Shown here piece by piece: positions 7,657-15,400 of a DNA stretch of 55,087 nucleotides. Both the position numbers and the translations under genes were made by a program. The number at the start of each line of letters is the position of its first letter. Position 1 is the stretch's first letter. The DNA lies in assembly GCF_039649665.1 (NCBI RefSeq), contig NZ_JBDJAW010000048.1, positions 1 through 55,087 on the forward strand. Direction: 5' to 3'. The notes under the pieces are model-generated. The model was given only the letters and a program-made list of their open reading frames with translations, searched no databases and was not told where the DNA came from. This DNA is from Microbispora sp. ZYX-F-249. Lineage in GTDB: Bacteria > Actinomycetota > Actinomycetes > Streptosporangiales > Streptosporangiaceae.

Positions 7657-8424
7657 ATGACGGAGTACAGCTCGCAGGCAGACCCGGCGCGGAGTCTGGC
7701 CCTGCTGTGGCGCACGGGTGAGCGGACCGGGCGCAAGGGCAAACCGGATCTCGGCGTCGACCGGATCGTGCGTGCGGCGATTTCGGTGGCCGACGCCGAG
7801 GGCCTGGCCGCGCTGTCCATGCGGAAGGTCGCCGAACAGCTCGGCGTGGGGACGATGTCCCTGTACACCTACGTCCCGGGCAAGGCCGAGCTGATCGATG
7901 TCATGGTCGACACGGCGTACGGCGAGCTGCCCGCGCCCGCGGAGGTGCCGGGCGGCTGGCGGGGCAGGCTGGAGCTGATCGCCCGGGAGAACCTGGCGTT
8001 GTACCGGCGGCATCCGTGGGTGCTGCAGGTGTCGACGGCGAGCCGGCCCCCGCTCGGCCCCAACTTCATCGCGAAGTACGACTACGAGTTGCGGGCGGTC
8101 GACGGCATCGGCCTGGACGACCTCGAGATGGACTCGGTGGTCACACTGCTCAACGGCTACGTGAGCGGCGCGGCGCGGGGCGCGGTGGAGGCGGCGCAGG
8201 CGCCGGGCGACACGGGCGTGACCGACGAGCAGTGGTGGTACGCCCACGCGCCCTACCTGGCCAAGGTGTTCGATCCGCGGCGCTATCCGCTGGCGGCACG
8301 GGTGGGCGCGGCGGCGGGCGAGGCCTACAACGCGGCCTACGACCCGGACCAGGCGTTCGAGTTCGGCCTGCAGCGTGTGCTCGACGGCATCGGGGCGTTC
8401 GTCGCCGCCCGCACCGCCGTCTAA
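7657..8424 (+). CDS. TetR/AcrR family regulator with TetR_C (tetracycline-repressor class) domain
   Basis: 255 residues. The helix-turn-helix is at about 45-85 (V-A-E-Q-L-G-V-G-T-M-S-L-Y-T-Y-V), and the long C-terminal half with R-R-H-P-W-V-L and L-L-N-G-Y-V-S-G-A matches the TetR_C_1 ligand-binding fold. ATG at 7657; TAGAAT (7642-7647) lies nine bases upstream, so the transcript is nearly leaderless. It is divergent from oxidoreductase A and upstream of the DUF2243-CtaG pair, so it may regulate either side. The ligand is unknown. Confidence 0.88.
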   Translation: MTEYSSQADPARSLALLWRTGERTGRKGKPDLGVDRIVRAAISVADAEGLAALSMRKVAEQLGVGTMSLYTYVPGKAELIDVMVDTAYGELPAPAEVPGGWRGRLELIARENLALYRRHPWVLQVSTASRPPLGPNFIAKYDYELRAVDGIGLDDLEMDSVVTLLNGYVSGAARGAVEAAQAPGDTGVTDEQWWYAHAPYLAKVFDPRRYPLAARVGAAAGEAYNAAYDPDQAFEFGLQRVLDGIGAFVAARTAV

Positions 8425-8541
8425 AGAGTCGGTAGGCCGGGCGGTGGATCCGCGCGTGCCTGCGTGACTACGGCCCCCGGTCCGGGGAACCTGCCCAGGC
8501 GGAGATCCGCACAGCGGCGGCCGGGGAACGGGGGCAGGGCG

Positions 8542-9081
8542 ATGGCGACCACCGCGGGCGAGGCCGGGACCGGTCCGGAGCCGGCCAGTCTGCGCCTGCC
8601 GGGCATCGTGCTCGGGGTGGGGCTGGGCGGGTTCGTCGACGGGATCCTGCTGCACCAGCTCCTGCAGTGGCACCACATGCTGAGCAGCACGGACAGCGAC
8701 CGCATCGGGGTGCGGTACTACGACCCCCGCACGGTCTCGGGGCTGGAGATGAACACGGTGTGGGACGGCCTGTTCCACACCGTGTGCTGGCTCGCGGTGC
8801 TGATCGGCCTCGCGATCCTGTACTCCCGGGTCACCCGCGAGCGGCGCCGGGTGTGGACCTCGCGGGTGCTGTGGGGGTGGATCCTGGCCGGTTGGGGCGT
8901 GTTCAATCTCGTCGAAGGCGTCCTGGACCACCAGATCCTGGGCATCCACCACGTGCGGGGCGGCCCCCACCAGCTGTGGTGGGACCTCGGCTTCCTCGTC
9001 CTGGGCGCGCTGCTGCTCGCCGGGGGTTACCTGCTCGCGCGCAGCGGGCGCTCCTTCGATCCCGCCGGGGCTCCCGCGTGA
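8542..9081 (+). CDS. DUF2243 family membrane protein
   Basis: 179 residues and four predicted transmembrane segments. Histidine-rich conserved motifs include L-H-Q-L-L-Q-W-H-H-M in the first helix pair, F-H-T-V-C-W, and D-H-Q-I-L-G-I-H-H-V with G-P-H-Q-L-W-W-D near the C-terminus, typical of DUF2243. Its function is not established. The start is taken at ATG 8542; an upstream GTG frame adds an unlikely basic tail. The gene overlaps the next one by GTGA, so the products are made together. The clustered His residues suggest metal or heme contact, which is inference. Confidence 0.85.
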   Translation: MATTAGEAGTGPEPASLRLPGIVLGVGLGGFVDGILLHQLLQWHHMLSSTDSDRIGVRYYDPRTVSGLEMNTVWDGLFHTVCWLAVLIGLAILYSRVTRERRRVWTSRVLWGWILAGWGVFNLVEGVLDHQILGIHHVRGGPHQLWWDLGFLVLGALLLAGGYLLARSGRSFDPAGAPA

Positions 9082-9887
9082 CGGGTCACGGCGCCCACGT
9101 CGCGGGGGTGTCCGGCGTGCTCGCGCCGGTCCTCGTGCTGCTCGTCTACCTTCACCTGGCCCGGCGGGCGCGCCGCCGCAATCCGGTCCTGGGCTGGAGC
9201 GGGTGGCGTACGGCGAGCTTCGCCGCCGGGATTTCCCTGGTGGCGGCGGCGCTCCTGCCGCCCGTCGCGTCTTTCGCCCACGGCGACTTCCGCGGTCACA
9301 TGGTGCAGCACCTGCTGATCGGGATGTACGCCCCGATCGGGCTGGTGCTGGGCGCTCCCGTCACCCTGCTGCTGCGGGCCCTGCCCGTCGCCGGGGCGCG
9401 GCGGCTGACCGCCGTGGTGCACAGCGGTCCCGGCCGGTTGGCGGCCCATCCGGTGACGGCACTGCTGCTGTCCACCGGCAGCCTCGTGGTGCTCTACTTC
9501 ACGCCGCTGTACGAGGCCGCTGCGGCGCATCCGGCCGGGCACTGGCTGCTGCACGCCCACTTCCTGCTGTCGGGCTGCCTGTTCGCCCATGTGATCGCCG
9601 GTCCCGATCCCGCGCCCGCCAGGCCGGGCGTACGGGCCCGCCTGGTCTACCTGGGCTGCGCCATCGCCGTGCACGCGGTCGTCGCGCAGCTGATGTACGG
9701 CGGCTTGTGGCTGGAGGTGCGGGCCCCCGTGGCCGAGGTGCGGGGCGGCGCGGAGATCATGTACTACGGCGGCGACATCGCGGAGCTCCTTGTCGCCGCC
9801 GCCCTCGTCAGCACCTGGCGTCCCGAGCGCCGTGATCGTCCCGAGCGCCGTCGGCGACCGGCTGCCCGGGCCGCGGGCCGCCCTTGA
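9078..9887 (+). CDS. Cytochrome c oxidase assembly protein, CtaG (caa3) type
   Basis: 269-residue membrane protein with about seven hydrophobic segments. Conserved His and Met motifs of the CtaG/Caa3_CtaG family are visible: G-H-M-V-Q-H-L-L-I-G-M, H-A-H-F-L-L-S-G-C-L-F-A-H, and M-Y-Y-G-G-D-I-A-E at the end. CtaG proteins assist copper delivery to the oxidase. The GTG start at 9078 overlaps the DUF2243 stop. The 3' end runs 80 bases into the convergent oxidoreductase gene, so the Arg-rich tail (P-E-R-R-D-R) is encoded opposite that gene's C-terminus. Confidence 0.85.
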   Translation: MTGHGAHVAGVSGVLAPVLVLLVYLHLARRARRRNPVLGWSGWRTASFAAGISLVAAALLPPVASFAHGDFRGHMVQHLLIGMYAPIGLVLGAPVTLLLRALPVAGARRLTAVVHSGPGRLAAHPVTALLLSTGSLVVLYFTPLYEAAAAHPAGHWLLHAHFLLSGCLFAHVIAGPDPAPARPGVRARLVYLGCAIAVHAVVAQLMYGGLWLEVRAPVAEVRGGAEIMYYGGDIAELLVAAALVSTWRPERRDRPERRRRPAARAAGRP

Positions 9888-11019
9888 TCCAGATCATGGA
9901 ACCCGGTCTGCGGGCCTCGCGGCGGATCTTCCACAGCGCGACCTTGCAGGTCAGCTCCTTGTACATGGCGCCCATGCGGCCGTCGAAGTAGACGTTCGTC
10001 GCGGTGTCGTCCTTGCGGGCGAACTGCCGCAGGCCGGCGCGCCGGCCGAGGCTGACACACGACCCCGTGAAGGCCAGGTCGATCACCGCCGGAGCGGTTC
10101 CCGCGATGCGGCTCAGCACGGTGTCGGCGGCCCGTGCCCCCAGCGGTCCGGCGGCGTAGCAGCTCATCCGCAGCGGCCGGCCCGACGGCGCGGCGGCGTC
10201 TCCGGCCGCGACGACGTGGTCGTCGTCGACGCTGGTCAGCGTCTCGTCGGTGAGCAGCCGGCCGAGCGCGTCGGTGCGCAGCCCGCTGGCCGCCGCCAAC
10301 CGCGGCACACCGAAACCGGCGGCCCAGATGGTCAACGCGCTGGCCCGGACCACCCCGTCGGCGAAGACGACCGCATCCGGCCGGACCTCGTTCACCGCGG
10401 CGGCCTCGAGCACCACGACACCGTGCCGGGACAGCCACGTGGCCAGGGAACGGCGACCCGGCGCACTCAGCGACGGCGCCAGGGTGTGGCCGCACACGAG
10501 CGTGACGCCGCGCCCCTGCCCGGCCAGCTCGGCGGCCGTCTCGACACCGGTCAGCCCGCCGCCGACCACGGTGATCGGAGCGTCGGGGGGCAGCTCACGC
10601 AGTCTGGCGCGCAGCCGCCGCGCGGGCTCGAGTTCGGCGATGGGCACGGCGAACTCGGCCGCGCCGGGCACCGATGCCGGTATCGCGCAGGTGCTGCCGA
10701 CCGCGTAGACGACGTAGTCGTAGCCGAGGGCGCGGCCCGACGCCAGCCGTACCGTGCGGGCGGCGGTGTCGATGCGCTCGGCGCTGTCGACGACCAGCCT
10801 GACGCCGTCGCCGAGCAGCGTGCCGTAGTCCGCCGTGGCCTGGCCGGTGCCGGCCGCGAACTGGTGCAGCCGGATTCGGTCGACGAACTCCGGGCGTGGG
10901 TTGACCAGCGTGACGCCGATGTCGGGGCGCGTCCGCAGCCGGTTGGCCGCGAGCGTGCCGGCGTAGCCGCCGCCGATGACGACGACCTTGTGGGCGGCGT
11001 GGTGTCCGGTCGTGGACAT
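9808..11019 (-). CDS. NAD(P)/FAD-dependent oxidoreductase (NDH-2-like), copy B
   Basis: 403 residues, paralogous to copy A at 6302-7501 along its whole length (shared E-F-V-D-R-I-R-L-H-Q-F-A-A-G versus D-F-V-Q-R-M-R-L-H-Q-L-A-A-G, and R-P-L-R-M-S-C-Y versus R-P-L-P-M-S-C-A). FAD motif V-I-G-G-G-Y-A-G, NAD(P)H motif V-V-G-G-G-L-T-G-V-E-T, terminal V-A-A-G-D. ATG 11019 follows GAAGGG. It is divergent from the ECF41 sigma gene at 11174. The C-terminus overlaps the CtaG gene by 80 bases tail to tail. Confidence 0.85.
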   Translation of the reverse strand: MSTTGHHAAHKVVVIGGGYAGTLAANRLRTRPDIGVTLVNPRPEFVDRIRLHQFAAGTGQATADYGTLLGDGVRLVVDSAERIDTAARTVRLASGRALGYDYVVYAVGSTCAIPASVPGAAEFAVPIAELEPARRLRARLRELPPDAPITVVGGGLTGVETAAELAGQGRGVTLVCGHTLAPSLSAPGRRSLATWLSRHGVVVLEAAAVNEVRPDAVVFADGVVRASALTIWAAGFGVPRLAAASGLRTDALGRLLTDETLTSVDDDHVVAAGDAAAPSGRPLRMSCYAAGPLGARAADTVLSRIAGTAPAVIDLAFTGSCVSLGRRAGLRQFARKDDTATNVYFDGRMGAMYKELTCKVALWKIRREARRPGSMIWIKGGPRPGQPVADGARDDHGARDARC

Positions 11020-11063
11020 GGTGGGTTCCCTTCTCGAACTCGCGCTGAGTGGCTCTTCCACCT

Positions 11064-11136
11064 GTCCGACAACGCACCTGCCCGGAATGTGAGGCGAGCC
11101 GCCGGCCTTACAGTTCGCCGCGCTGTCTTGTCGGAC
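11064..11136. promoter_or_regulatory. Divergent pair of identical promoter-like elements
   Basis: TTGTCGGAC-A-GG is read on the minus strand from 11072 towards the oxidoreductase, and TTGTCGGAC-T-GG on the plus strand from 11128 towards the sigma gene. The nine-base arms GTCCGACAA and TTGTCGGAC are exact reverse complements. Each lies about 40-55 bases before a start codon. They may be -35-like elements read by the ECF41 factor itself, which would give autoregulation and control of the oxidoreductase. Confidence 0.45.
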
Positions 11137-11173
11137 TGGTAGGGATGACGCGACCAAGGGAGCCGAGCACACC

Positions 11174-12118
11174 ATGACCATCCAGTCCGAGCCGGGAGGC
11201 GGCCGGGTCGATCCCGGCCTGAGCGTGATCATGAGCGAGCGGCGTCAGCTGATCAACCTGGCGTATCGCCTTCTCGGTTCCCTGGCCGACGCCGAGGACG
11301 TCGTGCAGGAGACCTACGCCCGCTGGTACGCCATGTCCCGGCGGCAGCAGGACGCCATCGCGTCCCCCGGCGCCTGGCTGACCAGGGTCGCCGGACGCAT
11401 CTGCCTCAACGTGCTCTCCTCCGCGCGGGCCCGGCGGGAGACCTACGTGGGGGAATGGATTCCCGAGCCGCTGCCCGACCCCGGGGAGTGGCCCGGCGGG
11501 CGGCCGGGCGGTGCCACGGCCGACCCGGCCGACCGGATCACCCTGGACGAGTCGGTCAACCTGGCCTTCCTCGTCGTGCTCGACTCGATGACCCCGGCCG
11601 AGCGGGTCGCGTTCGTCCTGCACGACGTCTTCCGCTACTCCTTCGCCGAAGTGGCCGACATCGTCGGCCGCACCCCGGCCGCCTGCCGTCAGCTGGCCTC
11701 CTCCGCCCGCCGTCGCATCCGCGGCACACAGGCCCCCGTGGCTCCCGCGGCCCGTCAGGCCCGGATCGTCAAAGACTTCAAACGGGCGTTGGAAGCCGGG
11801 GACATCGACGCCCTCATCGGGCTCCTCGACCCCGGGGCCACGGCGGTCAGCGACGGCGGCGGCCTGGTCAGCACCACGCTGCACCCGATCGAAGGCGCCG
11901 AGCGGATCGTGCGCTCCCTGGTGCGTCTCCGGGGCAGGCTCCGCGGCCTGACGATCCTGGAGCGTACGGTCAACGGCCGGCCCGGGCTGGTCGCCCAGCA
12001 GGATGGAGTGACCGTGTCGGTGTACGGGTTCGAGGTCGCCGGCGACCGGATCACGCACATCTGGGCGGTGCGCAACCCGGACAAGCTCCGGCCGTGGACG
12101 ACGGGTTCGCCCCGATAG
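11174..12118 (+). CDS. ECF41-type sigma factor (SigJ-like), complete
   Basis: 314 residues with all ECF41 hallmarks: sigma-2 with Y-R-L-L-G-S and D-A-E-D-V-V-Q-E, linker W-I-P-E-P-L at 95-100, sigma-4 with Y-S-F-A-E-V-A-D-I-V-G-R-T, then the SnoaL-like domain with S-D-G-G-G and the terminal N-P-D-K-L. The last two motifs are known in the family to control activity from within the protein. ATG 11174 is preceded by AGGGAG at rather wide spacing; an internal ATG at 11231 is an alternative. Divergent from oxidoreductase B. Confidence 0.92.
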   Translation: MTIQSEPGGGRVDPGLSVIMSERRQLINLAYRLLGSLADAEDVVQETYARWYAMSRRQQDAIASPGAWLTRVAGRICLNVLSSARARRETYVGEWIPEPLPDPGEWPGGRPGGATADPADRITLDESVNLAFLVVLDSMTPAERVAFVLHDVFRYSFAEVADIVGRTPAACRQLASSARRRIRGTQAPVAPAARQARIVKDFKRALEAGDIDALIGLLDPGATAVSDGGGLVSTTLHPIEGAERIVRSLVRLRGRLRGLTILERTVNGRPGLVAQQDGVTVSVYGFEVAGDRITHIWAVRNPDKLRPWTTGSPR

Positions 12119-12122
12119 CACG

Positions 12123-12155
12123 CCGGCCTGCCGCCGCGGTGCGGGGGCAGGCCGG
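12123..12155. terminator. Bidirectional terminator hairpin
   Basis: Perfect 10-bp stem, CCGGCCTGCC (12123-12132) with GGCAGGCCGG (12146-12155), in the 57-base gap between the convergent sigma gene (ends 12118) and antiporter gene (ends 12176). There is no U-tract, as usual for actinobacterial terminators. Confidence 0.65.
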
Positions 12156-12175
12156 TGCCGGGGGGGTGACGGTCG

Positions 12176-13336
12176 TCAGGCGCGGGCGGCTATCCGGGTG
12201 AGGATGGGCTGGACCAGGCGCGCCGCCAGGGGGCCGAAGGCCGCCAGGATCAGGACGTACGCGGCGGCCAGGGCGCCGAGGTCGGGGTGGGCGCCGGCGG
12301 CCACCGCCAGCCCCGCGATGACGATGTTGAACTCTCCGCGGGGGATGAGCGCGATGCCGGCCCGGACCCGTCCGGCGCGGGCGATGCCGGCGCGGCGGGC
12401 GGCGTAGCCGCCGGTCACCAGTTTGGTGATCATCGTCACCACGGCAAGGCCGGCGGCCAGGCCCGCGGCGGGCAGGATCTTGGTGGGGTCGGTCTGCAGG
12501 CCGAAGAAGACGAAGAAGACCGCGGCGAACAGGTCGCGCAGCGGCGCGAGCAGCGCCTGGGCGTCTTCGGCCAGTTCGCCCGACAGGGCGATGCCGACGA
12601 GGAACGCGCCGACCGCGGCCGACACCTGCAGTTGCTGGGCCAGTCCCGCCACCAGCAGCGCCAGCCCGACCACCTTGAGCACGAGCACTTCGGGGTTGGG
12701 GCTGGCGACGAACGCCTCGATGTATCGGCCGAAGCGCAGCGCGACCAGGAGCACCACGCTCACCGCGGCGAGCGCGATGGCCACGGTGATCGCGCCGGCG
12801 ACCGCGCTCAGGCCCGCCAGCATGGCGGTCAGGACCGGGAGGTAGACCGCCATCGTGAGGTCCTCGAAGACCAGCAGCGACAGCACCACGGGGGTCTCCC
12901 GGTTACCGATCCAGCCCAGGTCGGACAGGACCTTGGCGGTGATGCCGGAGGAGGTGGCGTAGGTCACGCCGGCCATGGCGACCGCGGCGACCGGCCCCCA
13001 GCCGAGGAGCAGCGCCAGGATCGCGCCGGGGGCGGCGTTGAGCACGAGGTCGACCAGGCCGGCGCGGGCGTTGCCTTTGAGGCTGGTCACCAGTTCGTCG
13101 GCGTTGTATTCCAGGCCGAGGGTGAGCAGCAGCAGGATGACGCCTAATTCGGCGCCGGTGGCGATGAACTCCTCGCTGGTGGCCAGCGGGAGGATGCCAC
13201 CGGTGCCGAAGGCCAGGCCGGCGATGAGGTAGAGGGGAATGGGGGAGATGCCGACGCGCAGCGCCAGTGCACCGAGGATGCCGAGTCCGAGGACGACGGC
13301 GCCGAATTCCAGAAAAAGTATCGCGGTATTGTGCAC
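12176..13336 (-). CDS. Cation:proton antiporter (CPA2, KefB/KhtU-like)
   Basis: 386 residues, about twelve hydrophobic segments forming one Na+/H+-exchanger domain. Family motifs include L-L-L-L-T-L-G-L-E, the unwound-helix region A-T-S-S-G-I-T-A-K-V-L, L-V-F-E-D-L-T-M-A-V and G-L-Q-T-D-P. It lacks the RCK domain of full KefB; that role is given by the small subunit encoded just upstream. GTG start at 13336, nine bases after the regulatory gene, one transcript. Expected to exchange K+ or another monovalent cation for H+. Confidence 0.9.
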   Translation of the reverse strand: MHNTAILFLEFGAVVLGLGILGALALRVGISPIPLYLIAGLAFGTGGILPLATSEEFIATGAELGVILLLLTLGLEYNADELVTSLKGNARAGLVDLVLNAAPGAILALLLGWGPVAAVAMAGVTYATSSGITAKVLSDLGWIGNRETPVVLSLLVFEDLTMAVYLPVLTAMLAGLSAVAGAITVAIALAAVSVVLLVALRFGRYIEAFVASPNPEVLVLKVVGLALLVAGLAQQLQVSAAVGAFLVGIALSGELAEDAQALLAPLRDLFAAVFFVFFGLQTDPTKILPAAGLAAGLAVVTMITKLVTGGYAARRAGIARAGRVRAGIALIPRGEFNIVIAGLAVAAGAHPDLGALAAAYVLILAAFGPLAARLVQPILTRIAARA

Positions 13337-13345
13337 GCGCTGCCC

Positions 13346-13828
13346 TCAGCCGCTGGCGAAGATGTCGGCGACGGCGGCGGTGCTGTCCTCACTGCCCACC
13401 ACGACCACGACGTCGTCCGTGGCGAGGACGAAGTCGGGGGCGGGGCTGGCGAAGACGCGTCCGGCGCGGACCACGGCCACGATGGAGGCGCCGGTGCGGG
13501 TGCGCACCTGGGCCTCGCCCATGGGGCGGCCGGCGTAGGGGGTGCCCGGCGAGATCGGCAGCTGGACGCTGACCAGCCCCTCGACCTCGCGGTGCAGTGC
13601 GTTGAGACGCTGGACGATGCGGGGGGCGCCGAGCAGTTCGACGAGCGCGTCGGCCTCCTCGTCGTTGAGTTTCACCGTCTCACAGGCCCTGTCGGGATCG
13701 TCGGGGTCGTAGATCACCAGGTCGCGTCGCCCCGTGCGGTGGGAGACGACTCCTATTCGCCGTCCCGAGCGGGTGGTGAACTCGTGCCGCAACCCGATCC
13801 CCGGCAACACCGTCTGCTCGACATCCAC
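13346..13828 (-). CDS. TrkA-C domain regulatory subunit of the antiporter (KhtT-like)
   Basis: 160 residues. The N-terminal part starts with V-D-V-E-Q-T-V-L-P-G-I-G-L-R-H-E-F, as in KhtT/cation-antiporter regulatory subunits, and the C-terminal RCK-C (TrkA-C) domain ends D-D-V-V-V-V-V-G. GTG 13828 is chosen because GGAGGAG lies just upstream; the 17 codons before it match nothing. It forms a two-gene operon with the antiporter, the arrangement of khtT-khtU, where the subunit gates the exchanger in response to a nucleotide or pH. Confidence 0.88.
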   Translation of the reverse strand: MDVEQTVLPGIGLRHEFTTRSGRRIGVVSHRTGRRDLVIYDPDDPDRACETVKLNDEEADALVELLGAPRIVQRLNALHREVEGLVSVQLPISPGTPYAGRPMGEAQVRTRTGASIVAVVRAGRVFASPAPDFVLATDDVVVVVGSEDSTAAVADIFASG

Positions 13829-13882
13829 GGCGCTGCTCCTCCGTTCAAATAGGTCAATGTCTGCCCAGGAACCTACCAACGA

Positions 13883-13899
13883 TGAGCTGACGTCTCATT
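13883..13899. promoter_or_regulatory. Inverted repeat between antiporter operon and XRE-cupin gene
   Basis: ATGAG (13883-13887) and CTCAT (13895-13899) flank CTGACGT in the divergent intergenic region 13829-13944. It is a candidate operator for the XRE-cupin regulator; short arms make it weak evidence. Confidence 0.3.
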
Positions 13900-13944
13900 T
13901 CGGGCTCTTGGTGAGTGTCGTCGGGGGTATGGCAAGCTGTCGGC

Positions 13945-14544
13945 GTGGACGACGACCTCGAACACGCGCTCGTCGCGGTCGGGCCGCGGCTGCGCGCGCT
14001 GCGCCGGCAGCGTGAGACGACCCTGGCCGACCTGTCGGCGGCGACCGGCATCTCGGTGAGCACGCTGTCGCGCCTGGAGTCGGGCGCGCGCCGGCCGACC
14101 CTCGAACTGCTGCTGCCCCTGGCCCGGGCACACGGGGTCACGCTGGACGAGCTCGTCGACGCCCCGCCGACCGGGGACCCCCGCGTCCATCTGCGCCCGG
14201 TCGTGCGCAACGGAATGACCATGCTGCCCCTGACCCGCAGGGCCGGGGGCATCCAGGCGTACAAGCTGGTCATCCCGGCGGGCAGCGGCAGGAGGAAGCC
14301 GGAGCCGAAGACCCACGAGGGCTACGAGTGGCTCTATGTGCTCAACGGGCGGCTGCGGATGATCCTCGGTGAGCAGGATCTGGTGCTCTCCCCGGGTGAG
14401 GCGGCCGAGTTCGACACCCGGCTGCCGCACTGGTTCGGCGCCGCCGACGCGCACGCGGTGGAGTTCCTCAGCCTGTTCGGGCAGCAGGGTGAGCGTGCCC
14501 ACCTCCGTGCCCGTCCGAAGGCGAAGCGGGATCCCGCGCCGTAG
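13945..14544 (+). CDS. XRE-family regulator with cupin sensor domain
   Basis: 199 residues. The N-terminal helix-turn-helix (about 10-65) reads L-R-A-L-R-R-Q-R-E, T-L-A-D-L-S-A-A-T-G-I-S-V-S-T-L-S-R-L-E-S-G. A cupin beta-barrel (about 100-180) has T-H-E-G-Y-E-W-L-Y-V-L-N-G and P-H-W-F, which hold metal or small-ligand positions. GTG 13945 is used as start. Divergent from the antiporter operon, so it may control it; the ligand is unknown. Confidence 0.88.
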   Translation: MDDDLEHALVAVGPRLRALRRQRETTLADLSAATGISVSTLSRLESGARRPTLELLLPLARAHGVTLDELVDAPPTGDPRVHLRPVVRNGMTMLPLTRRAGGIQAYKLVIPAGSGRRKPEPKTHEGYEWLYVLNGRLRMILGEQDLVLSPGEAAEFDTRLPHWFGAADAHAVEFLSLFGQQGERAHLRARPKAKRDPAP

Positions 14545-14549
14545 GGCGT

Positions 14550-15338
14550 TTACGCGGGGCGGCGCGCGAGGGTGAGCAGGTGGCCGCTGACGCCGAGGAG
14601 GGACGGCACGCGTTCCAGGGCGCGCTGGGCGTCGAGCATGAGCCGGCGGCGTTCGGGGTCGTCGAGCCAGTCGCCGACGTCGCCGTACAGCCAGAAGGCG
14701 CCCTCCAGGCCGTACCGCTCGGCCCCGGGCAGCCCGGCGTCGGCGAACTCCCCGACGATCTCGTCGGGGTCGTGGAAGTAGGCGGAGAAACCGTGCCCGG
14801 GGGACAGCATCACGCCGTCCGTCACGGCTGCGTGCGCCGCGCGCCGTTCCGGCTCCTGCGTGTAGAGCCCGAGGTGGATCGTGTCGTGTACGGCGGCGTA
14901 GCGGTTGATGGTGGCGGCGGCCACCAGCCCTCCGGGGCGCACCACGCGGCGCGCCTCGGTCAGGGCGGTGACCCGGTCGGCGCGGTCGGCCAGGTGGTAG
15001 AGCGGGCCCAGCAGCAGGACGGCGTGCGCGCTCGCGTCCGGTGCGGGCAGGTCCCGGGCGTCGCCCGGCCGGGCCGTCACCCCGGCCAGGGCCCCGGCGC
15101 GCTCGACGTGGAGCGGGATCGGGTCGAGCAACTCGACCTCGTAGCCGTCCGCGACCAGCCATTCGGCGTGCACGCCGGTGCCGCCGCCGACGTCGAGCAC
15201 CCGGGCGGGCGGCGACGGCAGTGCCCGGCGTAACACGTCCTGTGTGCGCCACAGCTCCAGCCGGCCTCGGCCCGCGCGGAGCCTGCCGTGCTCCCTGTCC
15301 TGCTCGTAGTAGGCGCGCACTTCCCGCGTCACCGTCAT
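14550..15338 (-). CDS. Class I SAM-dependent methyltransferase
   Basis: 262 residues. Motif I V-L-D-V-G-G-G-T-G-V-H-A-E-W-L (about 47-61), acidic motif II end E-L-L-D-P, and L-L-G-P-L-Y-H-L in the post-II region, typical of the small-molecule Methyltransf_11/25 group. The substrate cannot be told. ATG 15338 follows GAGGAGGAAG. It lies 62 bases downstream of the histidine kinase gene on the same strand and converges with the XRE-cupin gene, six bases apart. Confidence 0.85.
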   Translation of the reverse strand: MTVTREVRAYYEQDREHGRLRAGRGRLELWRTQDVLRRALPSPPARVLDVGGGTGVHAEWLVADGYEVELLDPIPLHVERAGALAGVTARPGDARDLPAPDASAHAVLLLGPLYHLADRADRVTALTEARRVVRPGGLVAAATINRYAAVHDTIHLGLYTQEPERRAAHAAVTDGVMLSPGHGFSAYFHDPDEIVGEFADAGLPGAERYGLEGAFWLYGDVGDWLDDPERRRLMLDAQRALERVPSLLGVSGHLLTLARRPA

Positions 15339-15400
15339 GACCGCTTCCTCCTCGGCTCGTCGGACCGTACGGCGTGCTCACCGGCCCTTCGCGCACTTTT

